From positions 3,582,001 through 3,646,000 of the forward strand of contig JAQISU010000233.1 of assembly GCA_029339505.1 (NCBI GenBank): a DNA stretch of 64,000 nt, in the 5' to 3' direction. Shown one piece after another: positions 45,341-60,049 of the stretch. The stretch is from Unio delphinus (lineage: Eukaryota; Mollusca; Bivalvia; Unionida; Unionidae). Below the pieces are notes generated by a model. It was not told the origin of the DNA. It saw only the letters and a list, made by a program, of their open reading frames with translations, and did no database searches. Position numbers and translations under genes: made by a program. How positions within the stretch are numbered: the first letter of the stretch is position 1; the number at the start of each line of letters is the position of its first letter.

Positions 45341-46210
45341 TGTAAAATCCTTTATTTGTTCTTCTATCACTCTACACACTTTAGAAACTTAGCTCCATCT
45401 CTCATAAAATGTACTAACTATCCATATCTGTTCTTCTCTCATTCCTAACATACTTTAGAAATCTAGCTCTCCCACGTAAAAGTGCACTAACCAGAAACTA
45501 CACTACCTTATATCATATTCAAATTGCTTTTCTAAATCTACCAAGCTCAAATTTTACTATGTTACAGTTTCCAATCCTGCTAACGGTAAAATCTACAGCG
45601 GGAATACAGGTCACTGATAGAACAATTTCCCACGCCTGAGCAACCACGTGATGTCTTCACACAGACTCTTCTCTCCTAACTGACAACCAACTCAAATCCT
45701 TCAGCACCTAGCAATTAAGCGACTTGAAACAATCATTTGACCAAATCAAAAACCAAAAACATCTGTCTCATGGTCCAACACTAGACCACGTGACCATTTA
45801 GAAATTCCATTCATCAATTAGTACAATCCGCTACGGAATATAACTCACTGATAGAACAGTTTCACACGCCCGAGGCAACAAAACCAAATCTTCCAGCACT
45901 TAGCAATCACGTGATCTGTAATAAACAATTGACCACATGACAATTACAGTATAATAATTGTATTAATTCTAGCTTTAAACAAACTCAACTATTATAATAA
46001 ACATTTATTTAAGAATTAACATAATTTTTAAACTTATAAAGAATTAAACAAGATAGCTTGCTACAAACATCTTTTTCACTAATATTACATCTTAAATAAC
46101 CCAGTAAAAGGCCAGGCGGCCTCATCATCGAATCCGCAATGGCACTCCGCCTTAATCTATAAATGATGCAGTGACCTACAAGCAGGAGTCGCATTTTGAC
46201 TATGATTTCA
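43307..46210 (+). mobile_element. LINE D, unit 2
   Basis: The duplicated 3' segments lie at about 45357-45941, and the (TA)n that follows is at 46226-46280. Confidence 0.8.
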
Positions 46211-46224
46211 GTAAATGTCGGGCT

Positions 46225-46280
<56 letters not shown>

Positions 46281-46283
<3 letters not shown>

Positions 46284-47315
46284 GTAATATTATACTAAGA
46301 CAAAGGAGCCAGTAAATTATTTGAAGAATACAACAAAGAATTCTTACTAACATCTTAAATTTCCACTAATTATATAAGACAGTCTTCAAGCCACTCTTGT
46401 TTTGTTTTTACTATATAATATCACTTATTTTGTAAAAACATAGGGAAAGCGAATGGAAAATTATTATTCCTTAGTGCTAAGGCACTTAAATATTCAAAAT
46501 TTTCCAAAAACAGACTAAGGCCTCATGAATAATTTACCATAAACATAATAGTTTACTCAAAACTATATCAAAATTATTTTCAGGATTTCATGTTTACGAC
46601 TGGAACGATTTTGACCACCCGAAGACTAAAGATAAAACATATCACTTCTAGACATTCTTTTTATCTAAAAATGCCACAGCATTCAAAGGAATCAATAGAA
46701 AACATAAATACATAAACTATCTAAATAAACAATTTGCACTTTTTGAAAGCATTATTGATTTAATGGGCTTTTTTCAAAATTTCCAAATAACACTAAATAC
46801 TATAAGGTCTAAGGGAAATAACTCTTATAAAAAATTTGACCTAACTAATGCTGTCCAACATAACAACATGCAAACATACAATCTAAAAACACAATTTTGC
46901 ACACACAATGGACAAACTTGACTTTGGCAAAGTCAACTGGGAATAATTTCATATAATATAATAAAATAGTTAAAACAGGAGTGGAAATTGGCCCTGGAAT
47001 TTTAATAATTCTAACGGAAAGAGTACAATCCTAAGTTTAAGGAACAAGACTGTATAGAAATCTTTAAGCTCTGTGGCACTGGGAGAGAAATCGAGAGTAT
47101 TATCAGTCGAAATTCCTTTTTGGGTAATGTAACTACTATAAATTTGATGAACAAAGCAAAGATCAACCGTCGCCAATTTATTTAAATAAAATAAAATTAA
47201 AGACACGAAAACATACACTATTTTACATACATGGGGTGGACAGGGCTCCATAGCACTATATATATACATTTCATAAATGACGGTGTTCCTCTTACGACTC
47301 AAACCAGCTGCATGT
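46281..47315. other. Non-coding spacer, unit 2
   Basis: Copy of 13685-14719; nothing recognised. Confidence 0.5.
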
Positions 47316-47366
47316 GCTGGGGAGAGACACGAGGATCAACACCCCCCCCCCCCCCCGGTTCTTCTT
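47316..47366 (+). pseudogene. Decayed U1 5' part with poly-C, unit 2 (tentative)
   Basis: The C run is 2 bp shorter than in unit 1. Confidence 0.4.
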
Positions 47367-47803
47367 CTTCTTGTCCTTCGGCTTCGGTCGAAAAAAAATG
47401 CCCCGCTGTGTGCAAGTAGTAATTCAGAAGAGTATAATTAACACACAGATAAAAGACTATGCAGAAAAACAGTTTCAACTGTTAAACTTAAAGGTTAAGC
47501 ATGAAATTGTTCAACATTTTCAAACAAATATGGTTGATGTATATATACTGTTCATTTACTTCGACTGCACTTTTAAATAATGCAACCCTTCCTATCTATA
47601 TTATAATTCAATTAATATTTATGTTCCTGTTAATTTTACTCACATCATAAATTTGTTCTTGTTTTTAGTAAAATACAAAAACATATTTAGAATTTAGTTG
47701 CGAATACATTTTTGAACGGCATGATAGCTTCTGGGTGTCACGACAAAACAAATTCTACCTATAGCTAATTTAAAAATCAATTTTTTTTAAAATTTGATTT
47801 ATT
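47357..47803 (+). repeat. ~450-bp repeat, copy 2, unit 2
   Basis: Matches 14763-15209. Confidence 0.88.
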
Positions 47804-47896
47804 AGGGGTTAGCGCGAACGCAAACCCCAGAAAAAATTACGCTCCCACCCCCATTTGGGGTGAGTCACCCACATTTTGGGTGATCGCAAAGGTCAG
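47804..47896 (-). pseudogene. Second U1 snRNA 3' part, unit 2
   Basis: Matches 15210-15302. Confidence 0.85.
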
Positions 47897-47914
47897 TATT
47901 TTCTACATACGAAT

Positions 47915-47931
47915 GGGTTTAAATGAAGAAA
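47915..47931. other. Empty site for LINE C
   Basis: Here GAATG is followed by GGTTTAAATGAAGAA and then ACAAGTC. In unit 1 GAATG meets the LINE T run and ACAAGTC follows the LINE's other end; the 15 bp between are missing there. Confidence 0.93.
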
Positions 47932-47974
47932 CAAGTCTTTTACATAACTTAGGATAGAGTCTAACTGCTTTTAT

Positions 47975-48227
47975 TTATATAGTCAGAAAAGTTGAACAAG
48001 AATGAGTGTGTCTGTCTTTCATACAAAATTTGTATCTCTATTTAATAAATAAGCAAGAAAACTCTTTAAAGAACAAAATATTACAATTTGTGAATAAAAT
48101 TATTTATTTTGTTTTCATCGGTTTTATCAGAATTGACTTTAACGCTTGAATAATATGTTATTCTTTGAAACTACTGATCATGCTATGCTAATAGGACCAA
48201 TAAGCACACTATTATACTATTTATAGT
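47975..48227 (-). repeat. Inverted repeat, arm 2, unit 2
   Basis: Reverse complement partner of 35290-35547. Confidence 0.85.
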
Positions 48228-49148
48228 TTTACAGCTTGTGGTAATCTGGTTGCTCAAGGGACATAACTCTTTAATACACTGAGACTAACATAGAAGGTTT
48301 TATGTATGTGCCCCTGCTTCAAAGTTAAAGCCAACATGTACACTTGAGATGGAGTTGCAAGAAATAAAAACTGTCCGTAAAAAATATAAAATAAATTTAT
48401 AGAATTTTAAAGTGGCGTTTGTAAGAATAATTTAAAAGATCAACTTAAAAGCCCATATTGTACCCCCATAGTGTACTCCAAGCAAACTAAGATACATGGA
48501 GACCATACAATCAAGATAAGACGTTTATGGTTTCCTTGTATCCAAGGTCAATAGCTAAAAATCGCTGTTATGTTTTGGGCACTGTCATGTGGGGATGGTG
48601 GGCCTAGTTTGGTTGGCAGAAAGATCACAGGCTTACTCCACATTTGATGATTAAATGCAATGTTGTATAAAGAACCATGTCTCCTTTTATAATTATTCTT
48701 CAACCAACGCCAATTAAATAAAGTGGTTCTGAAACTGACACATTTCCATCCTAAATTACTATTATATCTATTTCAAATAAAAATATGCTTTTAATGGGAC
48801 ACTAAATACTATACTTCAAAACATCAATGATGATTTGGAAAAAAATGAGTTTCTTTCACAAACAATTGGATTTTGTTAACGTTATGTAAAGTTTTTCAGT
48901 GATAATAAAATATTCTTGACGAGTCTAAATTGCATAAGAAATGAGCCAAACTAGATCAGAAAATCAAATTCACAATGAAAATACTGAGAGACATACATAG
49001 AAATAATAATCATTTTACTGTATTTACCTAATTAATGCCCATCACTCTAAATAATGCCATCCTCCCAAGACCTGTACTTTTCAATACACATCTGCTTTAG
49101 ATCCATGATTACAACAAAATAATGTATCAGTCTAAATTGATCATACTC
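48228..49148. other. Non-coding spacer, unit 2
   Basis: Copy of 17221-18141; nothing recognised. Confidence 0.5.
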
Positions 49149-49524
49149 TTACAATGTATATATCAATGTATAAATTACTAAAGTCACAGGTACACATGTA
49201 GTGTTAAATGTTACAATGTATATACCAATGTATAAATTACTAAAGTCACAGGTACACATGTAGTGCTAAATGTTACAATGTATATACCAATGTATAAATT
49301 ACTAAAGTCACAGGTACACATGTAGTGCTAAATGTTACAATGTATATACCAATGTATAAATTACTAAAGTCACAGGTACACATGTAGTGTTAAATGTTAC
49401 AATGTATATATCCATGTAAAATTACTAAAGTCACAGGTACACATGTAGTGTTAAATGTTACAATGGTATACATGTATATCAACGTAAAATTACTAAAGTC
49501 ACAGGTACACATGTAATGTTAAAT
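49149..49524 (+). repeat. 62-bp minisatellite, six copies, unit 2
   Basis: The extra copy is of the TAGTGCTAAATG variant type, which unit 1 has once and unit 2 twice. Confidence 0.95.
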
Positions 49525-50176
49525 ATGATTCAATAGGTGGGCTGCAAGTTCAAATATGTACCAGTCATACTTCAACATGCCTCAGGTGGGAAAATATATC
49601 AATTGAACATTTGAAATATACATGAACTGATATTTGCAAAGACTCAATGCAAAACGACCAACATATGTACATGTGGTCATTATAAGAGTACATGAAAAGA
49701 ACAACTTTAGCTTTCATGAGAGTACACTTATAAATGTCCCACCCCTTTGGAAATATCTAACCACCAGGGTGCATTAATTAGGTATTATAGATATATTAAA
49801 TGAAATCTGTGATGATGAAATGAAATATTCAACTACTTTCTGAAATACATTTTGTTATTGACTGTTCTGATGCTTCCTCTCAAATATGATGATTGTAGAT
49901 ACATGAACACATTTTACTGTTAGTCACTTTTTAATTACTGACTTTAGTTTTTACAACAAATCTAAGTAAATATTACTTGCTGACAATGATATATTGTCCC
50001 AAAAATTGAAATGGCTGGACTGACTTTATATTTTAAAAAAAAACTAGAAGAGACAGTAAATGAGATTTGTGATGCACACAATAGTATATAACACATAAAT
50101 ATTTGAATTTTATCAACAGTCACATTCGTTGATCACATTAATTAATGAACTGCTTCAAACCCTTTTTTTTAATAAA

Positions 50177-50444
50177 TAATGGCAATCCAGTTTGTGATAA
50201 ATGTAATAAGGGATGGTTTGTATCTGAATGCCACAGATAATACCACCTTGTGAGAAATATGCATAACCAGCCAAAACCAGATAGTGCGAATCTTATCCAT
50301 CCTGATTGTACATGCAGTACGCCATTTGCACAGTATGTTCATCACGTTCCTTTACTGCAGATGGGATTCTGCCAACAAGAATTTTGCAAACTGTTAAGAG
50401 TCCATGCTCTTAAAATAATTAACAGAAAAGACAGAAAAGGGTGA
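50177..50444 (+). pseudogene. Cys/His-rich decayed frame, unit 2
   Basis: Copy of 19108-19375, including the internal TAA. Confidence 0.25.
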
Positions 50445-51455
50445 AAGACGACAAGCTTTGTTAAATTTAAGAAATATGATTTATTTCCCTAGAATAGAAA
50501 GTGAAAATGTTTAGAAAAAAAAGTTACGATATTGCAAATTAAATCCCAAATTAATCAAAGAATTACAGACACTAGTCCTAATACTTTAAAGTCCTGAATT
50601 AAACTCAGCACAAGAACAGAGAAATAAAATAACTGATGCAACAATTCATGTAAAAAGGTGATGTTTTTCTTTGAAAAGATACAATCGTTGAGAAGACTCT
50701 TCAAAAGGAAATATCACTCTTTCCTAGGAAAGGTGATTTTCATGATGAAAGAGGAATCATGCAAACAAGTTTTTTGATTACAGCAAACCAGACTTCACAT
50801 CTTGTTTTTCCCAAACTGACCTCTCCCATTTAAACATGAAGTTAGCAGTGACTTGTTTGGAGCAAGAATGGTCATTTTTGCTGCAATGGGCACAACTCAC
50901 ATTTCACAGTTTTCTCAATTACATTTTAACAGACATTTTGATATTTACTCATATAAGTATGACCTTTCCATGAAATAATTCACTTCCTTTTTTTCTCCAA
51001 ACTTTGTGTCTTATTTGTACCACATATTGTGACGTTTTTCTATCATCCCACCCACCTCTTTAGTGTTTTCAAAGTAGTATTTGATAGAACAAGACCAGTT
51101 ATTAATTTAAAAGATAGTTCAAACCTTTTCAACAATAAAATATCTCATTGCTAAAGTCTAATTCCCATATTATCTGCTTTTCTGACTGTGTGACAGTGAG
51201 AGAGCACTTGTACATTTTCAATCATTACCATCTCGTGTAGGGGCATGAAACTGTTTCTTCATAACAACAACTGTTGCACTGAAAGTACACAGAGAACACC
51301 CAGTACCACCTAAAAACTTTAAATTAAGTCCATTTTCTTCCGTGCTGTTACCACAATAATGACAAAATAAGTTCAATTTAGTGTCTAATAAATAATGATG
51401 AAAGGGAGATAAACATTTTAAGGGCAGTGGTTATGAATTAATGAGTTACTTCCCT

Positions 51456-51461
<6 letters not shown>
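50445..51461. other. Non-coding spacer, unit 2
   Basis: Copy of 19376-20392; nothing recognised. Confidence 0.5.

Positions 51462-51518
<57 letters not shown>
51462..51518. repeat. (GA)n microsatellite, unit 2
   Basis: Two bases longer than in unit 1. Confidence 0.97.
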
Positions 51519-51520
<2 letters not shown>

Positions 51521-52292
51521 TGTTCATCTGCCACCGTATCATTCCTTTCCAAGCAAGTTTTGATAAATTATCCGTGACAATTGAATATAACAGCACATAT
51601 GGAAATTGGCATCCTAAATAACCAAGATCCATCTTCACTTTCTACAACTATAAACATGCAGGACATCCATTAGTATAATAAACATCAGCTCAATGAAACT
51701 TATTTGTAATTTTGGTATAAAATTATAAAAATGCTGCTATGTGAACACATAAAGCAAGTCAGAAACTGTGAAGATTGACTTACTTTGGGCTGATGCATGA
51801 TAGCGTGACACAATGGCAAGATGAGTAAATAAATGTGATTTAATATAAGCTGACACAACAATTCAAATGATAGGCGAGCGCTAAAGAAATAACCTCATGT
51901 GGAACTTATGCATACAGATAGATCACCCATGATATGAACAACAACAGAACCAGAACTGGATAAAAAATAGTGCAGACCCTGTTGGATTTGGTTATGTAGA
52001 AAATATGCTACAGAAAATGTGGTCTTCATGGAGGGGTTGTAAGTAATGAAGTTTTAATATAACTACCCCTGGGGCAGAGGCTTTAGATACTGAGGTAGGC
52101 GTTTGGTACAACTTTATGAGAAAATTTAATTATATTGATTGAAATTAGTGATATCATGTAATGTTTCTGAATGAGGTTGAATACTTTGATACTGTGTGCA
52201 TCAGAATAGTTGATTTGCATGCACTTCAAAGACATTGATAACTTCCACAAATCAGTAAACATCAACAATACAAATAGGAGCACAATTTGTAT

Positions 52293-52596
52293 TTGTTTGT
52301 GATTTGGATTTTTAATAATTTTTCAGTCCCATTGCTACAATGTCTACCGTGTGGCAGATTATAGTGTTGTCTCGCACTGGGTCATCATGCCGCAGACATG
52401 AAGCATGATGTCCCACTCAGTCACATTATCCTGACACTAAGCCAACCAGGCCTAACACTAACCTCTTACTGTTAAACGCCAGGCAAGGCAGCTGTTAGTA
52501 CCATTTTTGTAAGTCTTTGGCATGACTCGGCAGGTGATCGAACCCACAACCTCTGCATCCAAAGCAGACGCTCTAACCACTTGACCACCAGAGTGG
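52293..52596 (-). mobile_element. tRNA-derived SINE, unit 2
   Basis: Copy of 21222-21525 with one visible difference (CATGACTCGG against TATGACTCGG) next to box B. Confidence 0.8.
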
Positions 52597-53283
52597 TCAA
52601 TTTGCATTTGTCAAGGTTGGCACCAAAGTTGCATCCTACAAAATTATAGCTGTTCAAGAGCAGAGTTCTTTAACAGATGCGGCATGAATTACAATATATT
52701 ATTGACTTTCTGCAAGACAATACACTTTCCATTGTCGTTTTAGAAACAAAAGGACTCAAGAGATCGCTGTTTTTTGTGCATTCCATGTTTTTAATATTGA
52801 CATGTATTTTACATAAGGCTTTATCAGCATGAACGGCATTTTGGGGGTGGCAAATGGGGTATGTGTGTGTGTGTGTGTGCACACGTGTGCATGCACATGT
52901 CCATGCGTGTGTGCATGCATGCATATATGTATGTATGTATATATTAATAACATTTGAATAAAAATTAAAGGAAGGTTAAGTTACCATTAGGGAATGTTTT
53001 AAATGGCTACTCACTAAAAAAGGTGTAATATTGAATATTGTATTTGCAGCTATTGATATATATATCAACAACTTTTGGCCCATATTTACGTGAGCTGCTC
53101 ACAATTCATTTAGTTGTACAAATCAAAACTTCAATATTTCCTTATACACAGAATCTGGAGTTACTTGGGGTTATACAGTTTAATGTGGGCAGTTGCTCAG
53201 GAAATGGACACATGAAATGGAAAAGGACACAACCACCCATCCTTGAGTCTCCTGCTACCTTGCAGGTTGGCCTTAATTAGCAA

Positions 53284-55088
53284 AAAACAAATGGAGTTAA
53301 CCCTACATGAAAATCCAGAGTTGTTGCCCTTCTTGAGAGGGATGGGCTTCAAGATGAAGATGGAAAATGCCTTACAGAAGCAAGTGACATTGCAGAAAGA
53401 TAGACTGAGTATTCTAAAGAAATTTACAACTATCAATCCACAGGAGATCCATAGATAGTTGAAGTTCCAAACTCCACAAATGATAATGATTTTCCCATTC
53501 TCAAAGAAGAGGTGGAATCAGCAATAAGAGTATTGAAGAATGGGAACACAGCTTGAGTAGACAACATCCTAGCTGAATTTATGATAATGAGGGAGGGGGA
53601 ATCAGTGATAGAGCTACTAAAAGAAATCTGTAACAAGATCTGGCAAACAAGGTGAATGGCCAACTCAGTGGACCAAGTCACTGATAATAACAATCCCCCT
53701 ATAAAGACAATCTGCAGCTGTGCCAAAATTACAGAACTATATCACTTTGATCAGCCATGCTAGTAAAGTGATCCTGGAGATCATATTGAACAAACTGAAA
53801 CCACAGGCTGAAGAAATAATCACTGAAGAATAGGCATGGTTACGGAGTGGAAGAAGCACAACAGAACAAATATTCAATCTCAGGGTTCCTTGTGAAAAGT
53901 AGTAGTGACATCAACAAGACATCTATCATGTGTTCATAGATTTCAAAAAGGCCTTTGTCAGTCTGTGGCATGAGGCATTGTGGGCAATAGTGAAGAAGTA
54001 CAACATGGGTCAAAAGTTCATCAATACCATCAAACAAGGCTACTAGTGCTGTAATTGCTCAAGGGGACTGGTTCCAGACAACAGTCAGAATACATCAACG
54101 CTGTCTCCTGTCACCCATGCTTATCAACATCTACAGAGAGTGCATCATGAGCAAAGAACAGGAAAACCACTGTGGGACAGTCAGCATTGGAGGGCGTAAC
54201 ATCACCAACCTCTGTTTTGCAGATGACATTGATGGTCTGGCAGGCAGTGAAGATGAGGTTGTCACCTTAGTGAAGAACCTGGATGAAATATCTTCCAGAT
54301 TTAACATGGAGTTAAGCACTGAGAAGACAAAGCTGATGATAACTATTGCCATACAAATCTGAGCCAAGATTAAAGTCAGAGGACAGGAACTAGAAACAAT
54401 GAGCAAATTCAAATATATTGGTTCAATAATCACTGTAGAGGGATCAAGAGCAGAAATGTCACGAGCAGCACAAACAATGGCAGTTATGTCAAAGCATTTG
54501 GAGAGACAAGAATATCTGTTTGAAAACTAAAATCAGACTATTGAGAGCACTAGTCATCTCAGTCTTTCTGTATTCATGAGAGGCCTGGACCCTGACAGCA
54601 GAATTACAACGAAGAATCCAGACACTTGAAATGAAATGCTACAGAACCATCCTTGGTATCTCTTACATGGACCTTCCATCAGAAATGAAGAAGTGTGTAA
54701 CACCATCAGGCACAGAATAGGCTATTATGAAGACCTCCTCGATACTGTCTAAAAGAGAAAGCTGAAATGGTATGACCATGTCACTAGAGCCAACAGTCTA
54801 TCCACACCTGTACTGCAGCACAGCGTCCAGGATAGCAGAAAGAGAGGTAGACAGAAAAAAAGTGGACTGACAACATCACAGAATGGACCAGAAAAAGTTT
54901 TGCAGAGACAAAGGCACTGGCACATGAGACAAGTGGAGGAACTGGTCAGATGTTCAGCAGAACAGCACCTCGATGACCATATACCAGGTCCAGAGACTGA
55001 TGATGAAGAAGAAGAAGAAGAAGAAGAAGAAGAAGAAGATGATGATGACGATGACGATGACGATGACAATGATGACAACAATGATGAT
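53284..55088 (+). mobile_element. RTE/BovB-like LINE remnant, unit 2
   Basis: Copy of 22215-24016; the GAA tail has one extra trinucleotide. RT remnants run from about 53339 to 55004. Confidence 0.75.
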
Positions 55089-55101
55089 AAAGTTTAATTT
55101 A

Positions 55102-55557
55102 TTAAGGGTCAGATAGTGAAAAGTGATCAGTTTTAATTCCAGGGATTTAAAAAAGTGAAACATTTCATTTTATGGTCTGTGGATTTCTTAAGTAAATAAA
55201 TATATAAATAAATGATGAACTAGTGAAATAAAGACAGTCGTTTATATTTCCGTGGTTCGTCGTGCTTGAATTGCATTCGCTTCCAGTTATTGCTTGATTC
55301 TCGGGGATCAGCATTTCTTAGTATACACATCTCGCGTGAGTAAACGCGACTTATCTAGTCTGGTACCCGTAACTCACCAAGAAGCTTTTCTCGATTACGA
55401 ATGGACAGAAGGAGTGTGATAACAGTCAGAGTATCAGACTATGTTTGCTCTTTTGCTGGGTACACATCGGGATACTTTCATAGTTATAAGTTGCTTGTAT
55501 TTAAATAATAATTATATTTGAGAGTAACCTTTGGGACATTCTCATCATCACATCAAG
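55102..55557 (+). promoter_or_regulatory. CDC5L: Putative CDC5L promoter and 5' UTR, unit 2
   Basis: No difference from 24030-24485 was noticed, so if the repeat is real both copies could be transcribed. Confidence 0.4.
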
Positions 55558-55602
55558 ATGCCGCGGATTATGATCAAGGGAGGTGTTTGGAGAAACACCG
55601 AG
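55558..55602 (+). CDS. CDC5L: CDC5L exon 1, unit 2
   Basis: Same coding sequence and donor as at 24486-24530. Intron 1 here is 3528 bp, the difference lying in microsatellites (CA run at 56234-56278). Confidence 0.95.
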
Positions 55603-56230
55603 GTAAGAAACCTTCGAAATCAGTGAGCTCTGCTCCCCAACCTCTCGTAATCATCAAAATTCGCAAAATGTGATAAATAAGAAAGTTTTCTTTCATTGGG
55701 AAAAAAGAGTATTATTATGTACAAACTACTATCAACATATTGAGTAGGAAATATTCAAGATCAGCCAGGTTGTCGAAATTATGTTGATGTGATTTAACCT
55801 GACTTGAAGTTGAATATTTTCGATTATACTCTAGTCCTAAGACGTATCTCATGTTATTTATGTTTTAGTGCTACGTCTTACTTCCCAAATAACGACTTTG
55901 TATAGCTTGTTCCGATGTCAGTTGACATCAGAACGTGTGGTCGAAATTTCAGAAATATTCCACACACTTGGCAGTCAATATCGACACTAATGCACAAATT
56001 GATATTTAATTAATATACTTCCTTTATCGGTACTCTTGGAATCAAGATCTGACACTACCAAATGGACACATTTTCATATTCTATTGACATACATTTGAGT
56101 TTGTAGAAATACGATTGTAGTCGAGGTTAGATCAACAAATTGTTCACCACCTTTTGTATATATATTTTGACTGGTGGCCAAGACTAAGTATAATCCACTG
56201 CATTAAATCGTTTAGAACATCCGCTTTTTC

Positions 56231-56279
<49 letters not shown>

Positions 56280-56701
56280 TCATACATATGTCTGTTATAA
56301 TTTTACACCATAACTTATAACATGTGAATAATGTTGAAACTAAAATAATATTTTCTTCTTCCCTTGTGCCTTACTGCATTGACAAGTGTTACACAGCAAT
56401 TTACATATCAATTATTGTTGCAAGAGCATATATCGCAACTTCCCATATACTTTGCATAACTTTGTTTCTAATATGGAGAAAGGAAAAGGCTGAATCCATT
56501 CATTTGGAAGACTGGTTAATTTTGTTATACATGTATTAATTAATGCTGCCTGGCAACTCCAGTTTATGCAGGCATTTTTTCCCAGAATTTATGTTATAAA
56601 ATAGCCCCATTGAAAGTTAGTACAGCTTTATTTCCTGAATTTTGTTTATTCATATCTTGCATATCAATAACATCTAAACCCTAATTTTACTTTTATTAGT
56701 A

Positions 56702-56800
56702 CAGTAGTCCCCCTCTTATATGGCCACCCCTGCTGCACTGGGAAAGTGGTCTTATAAGGCGGGTGGCCGTTCCGGGGGGGGGGGGGTAAATTTATTATGA
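56702..56800 (+). mobile_element. Possible pogo/Tigger-like transposon end, unit 2
   Basis: Copy of 25622-25720 with a G run 2 bp longer. Confidence 0.35.
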
Positions 56801-56896
56801 GAAGTACATGTATATGTAGTAAGAAAGCTACATACTTCAATACATGTAATATCTTCATCTAAATGAAACATTATTCATTAAAAGGTTCTTTTTGGC

Positions 56897-57001
56897 ATAA
56901 TAACAAATTCATTTCAACTGAATATACGTTACTATTTTTTCTTTATTTTTGTTATAATAACAAATTCATTTCAACTGAATATACGTTACTATTTTTTCTT
57001 T
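56897..57001 (+). repeat. Direct repeat, period 57, unit 2
   Basis: Copy of 25815-25919. Confidence 0.95.
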
Positions 57002-58379
57002 CTTGGCGTAAGGGTGATATGCCAGCGGGTATTGTTGTCATGCACATTGCAAATGGATTCAAAAACGTAATTTACATCTTGGTACATACATAATAATTAG
57101 GTTTCCATTTGCTCCATTTTCCTACTGCTGCTGAATAACTTTTTTTTATCAGTTATGACTTTGTTTATTCAAATTATTTCAACATAAACTAGTTTTTTCA
57201 TGTCTTTTCTACATAAATTTGTTTGGCATCCCCCCCCCCCCCCGATGTCATCAAGTAGAATAACCGACATTCTTCTAAAAAAATTATCCATTAATGTGAT
57301 GATGTTTTAATGTTTGCTAATGATTTATTCGGTTATTGCTGACTGTATGCGATTTAATTATGCAGACAAAACTTGTGTCATGTGTATGAAATACAGTCTT
57401 TGTAAAGGAAGCCATAATGTGTGGTCACATGATTTTTCCGGTCTTTGTCTGTTACCCTGTTGTTTTTTTTAAGGTTCTCTGTGTGTGCCAATGTACAAAA
57501 TCTATTTTTAGCCTATGCTGACCCTGTTATGATTGTAACACTTACGTCTGGTTATAATCATCAAAGAGAAGAACTCGACATAGGTGTTGAACCCCAAACT
57601 CTATCATAACATTATTGAGCCCATTTCCTGTAAACATCGACTTTTATAGATAATGACATACTATAAATCTTTAGTTGACACATTTAACGGTGACTTGACA
57701 CTCTGAGACATGTATCTACGATAGAGATAATCAAAATTGCTGACCTTACATCAAGATTTGAATTAATTATTGGTTCTGGATAAATTTGAAGAAATAAAAG
57801 TGGCCGTTCATGAAGAGGACATTTTTCATTTTTTGTACTAAAATGCTGGTCGCGTTAGAGACGTGGTTGCTCTTGAGGGGTACTTTTGAATACAAACTCG
57901 TCGGTGCCAAGGGATTCTGGCCGTAAGAAGCGGGTGACCACTGGTCAGGGGGTCCATTCAAGAAAAGGGCTACTCTACCAGAAAATGTCTTGTGCTTTTC
58001 AGTACTTGTAAGTGCATTTAGTCATAAGTCATTGTCCAATTTGGACCAAATTGCATGTACCTTTCTAAAGCCAGAAAAGTGTCAAGTCATAGTAAATTGA
58101 AAACAGTATCTTGAAACTAATGCTTATCAGGCTGTTGGGGATGAAATATTATTAAAAGTATATCAAGACAACCAAAACTATTCAGTTTGTTTCACCAAAT
58201 TCGTTAACATACATCAACAGGGTTTGTACACTCTTTGAAGGTCTTTGAGAGTTTGGGAAAAATGAGGTAGCATTTTCAAGGCCTTGAAAGTTTGGGAAAA
58301 TCAAGCATATTATCCTGAGGTCTTTAAAAGTCTTTGAAAATTGAAGTAAACCCCAATTTTTTAAATTTCTTTACAGAAT

Positions 58380-58677
58380 CACAAATAAAATTATCCGAGG
58401 TTGTTCAATTTGGATGTAATCTAGTTATCCTGGTTTCTTTCTTTTGATGACCCATTCAGTTTAATTGCCGCCACAAAAACAAAAGAGGCTTTGTTTGACC
58501 ATCCAAAGTTGGCCTCGGTGGTGACTTCAATCGCACATGCACTCTTCATCAAAGCAAGACGGCTACACACTTCATCAAAGGAAGTCACAAATAAAATTGC
58601 CTAAGGTCGTTAGCTTCAGATGTAGCTGGTTTTCCTGGCTTCTTTCTTTTGATGATTCGTTCAATTTGATTGGACGA
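58380..58677 (+). repeat. Diverged direct repeat, period 206, unit 2
   Basis: Copy of 27301-27598. Confidence 0.75.
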
Positions 58678-59067
58678 ATATAAAAAAAACACTCATTCAG
58701 GATGCACCATTTAGTCATGATCCTTGTTTTTCATCTTTTTCACAAGGAAGTTGAATCTGTGGTGCATAAACTCTACCCCAGATGATAAAGATAAAAGATT
58801 ATTATTGTTGTTTTATAGATTGACTTGCTGAAGAGAGTGCACTTGTTAACAAAGGAGCACAAGATGGCACTTTTATTGACTTATAGGATAGTCTTACTGA
58901 TTGAGTTTACCATTGGTACCACTTGAGAGCAATAGGTATAAAACAGTATAAAACATGAAAATCCACTTTTGTGACCACATTAGAACATGATAACAAACAT
59001 TTTAGTTTTTCCTGCTGATGTGAATTCTTTGTCAGTAGACAATTTATAGGATCTTCCAGCCTTGTAG

Positions 59068-59271
<204 letters not shown>

Positions 59272-60049
59272 TAGTGTTTGGTTCAACAAATTTTTAATTG
59301 TTCAATGCCTTTTTTTGTGTGCCCACTTTGGTGTAAGTTTGACATAACCATCACTTTGGCATCCATGCGCATATTTTGGCATTCATTCATTCACAACCTA
59401 TATGAAATTAGATTTTTTCAGTACCATTTCATCCCACTTTCTTCAAATCTGGATTATTGCTTTGATATGTATATTTAAATGCTCTCAATATTGAAGCTTG
59501 GAGACAGGCGTTCAATGTATGTTGAATATAAAAGGTTCAGAGTTTCTTTTTAACCCCGAATGCGACAGAACCAGTCTGTCAGAAAGGTGTGAAAATCTGC
59601 TTGGGACTTGATGTTTTATATAAATAGTATTGGGACCCTTGATGTGACTGTGCTACATTCCTGAGAACTATCTTTAGGGTTTCAGCATTGATTGTATTAT
59701 TCACATGTTAATGGAAAAAAGCATTTATGTCATATAAAGCAGTTCATCACAATGCTCATGCAAATGAAGAATTAAACTCTTTGCAGTTAAAATTTGATCT
59801 TTCATGTTGTGAAAAACTATATCTTTTGTCATAATATCAGTGAAATATATTTTTTAATTCATTTTTTGTAATGAATGTCCGTTTTTTTTTTTTAGTTAAC
59901 ATTGCATAGTCTGACTGTCATTTGAAATATGTGACTAGGCTTCCAGTTGATAAAATAAAGTACAATTGTTTGAGTGGTGTGTGTGTGTCTTTGTATTTTT
60001 AATGTAACTGCAACTATTTGAGTCATATCACTATGTTGTCAGCAGTTTA

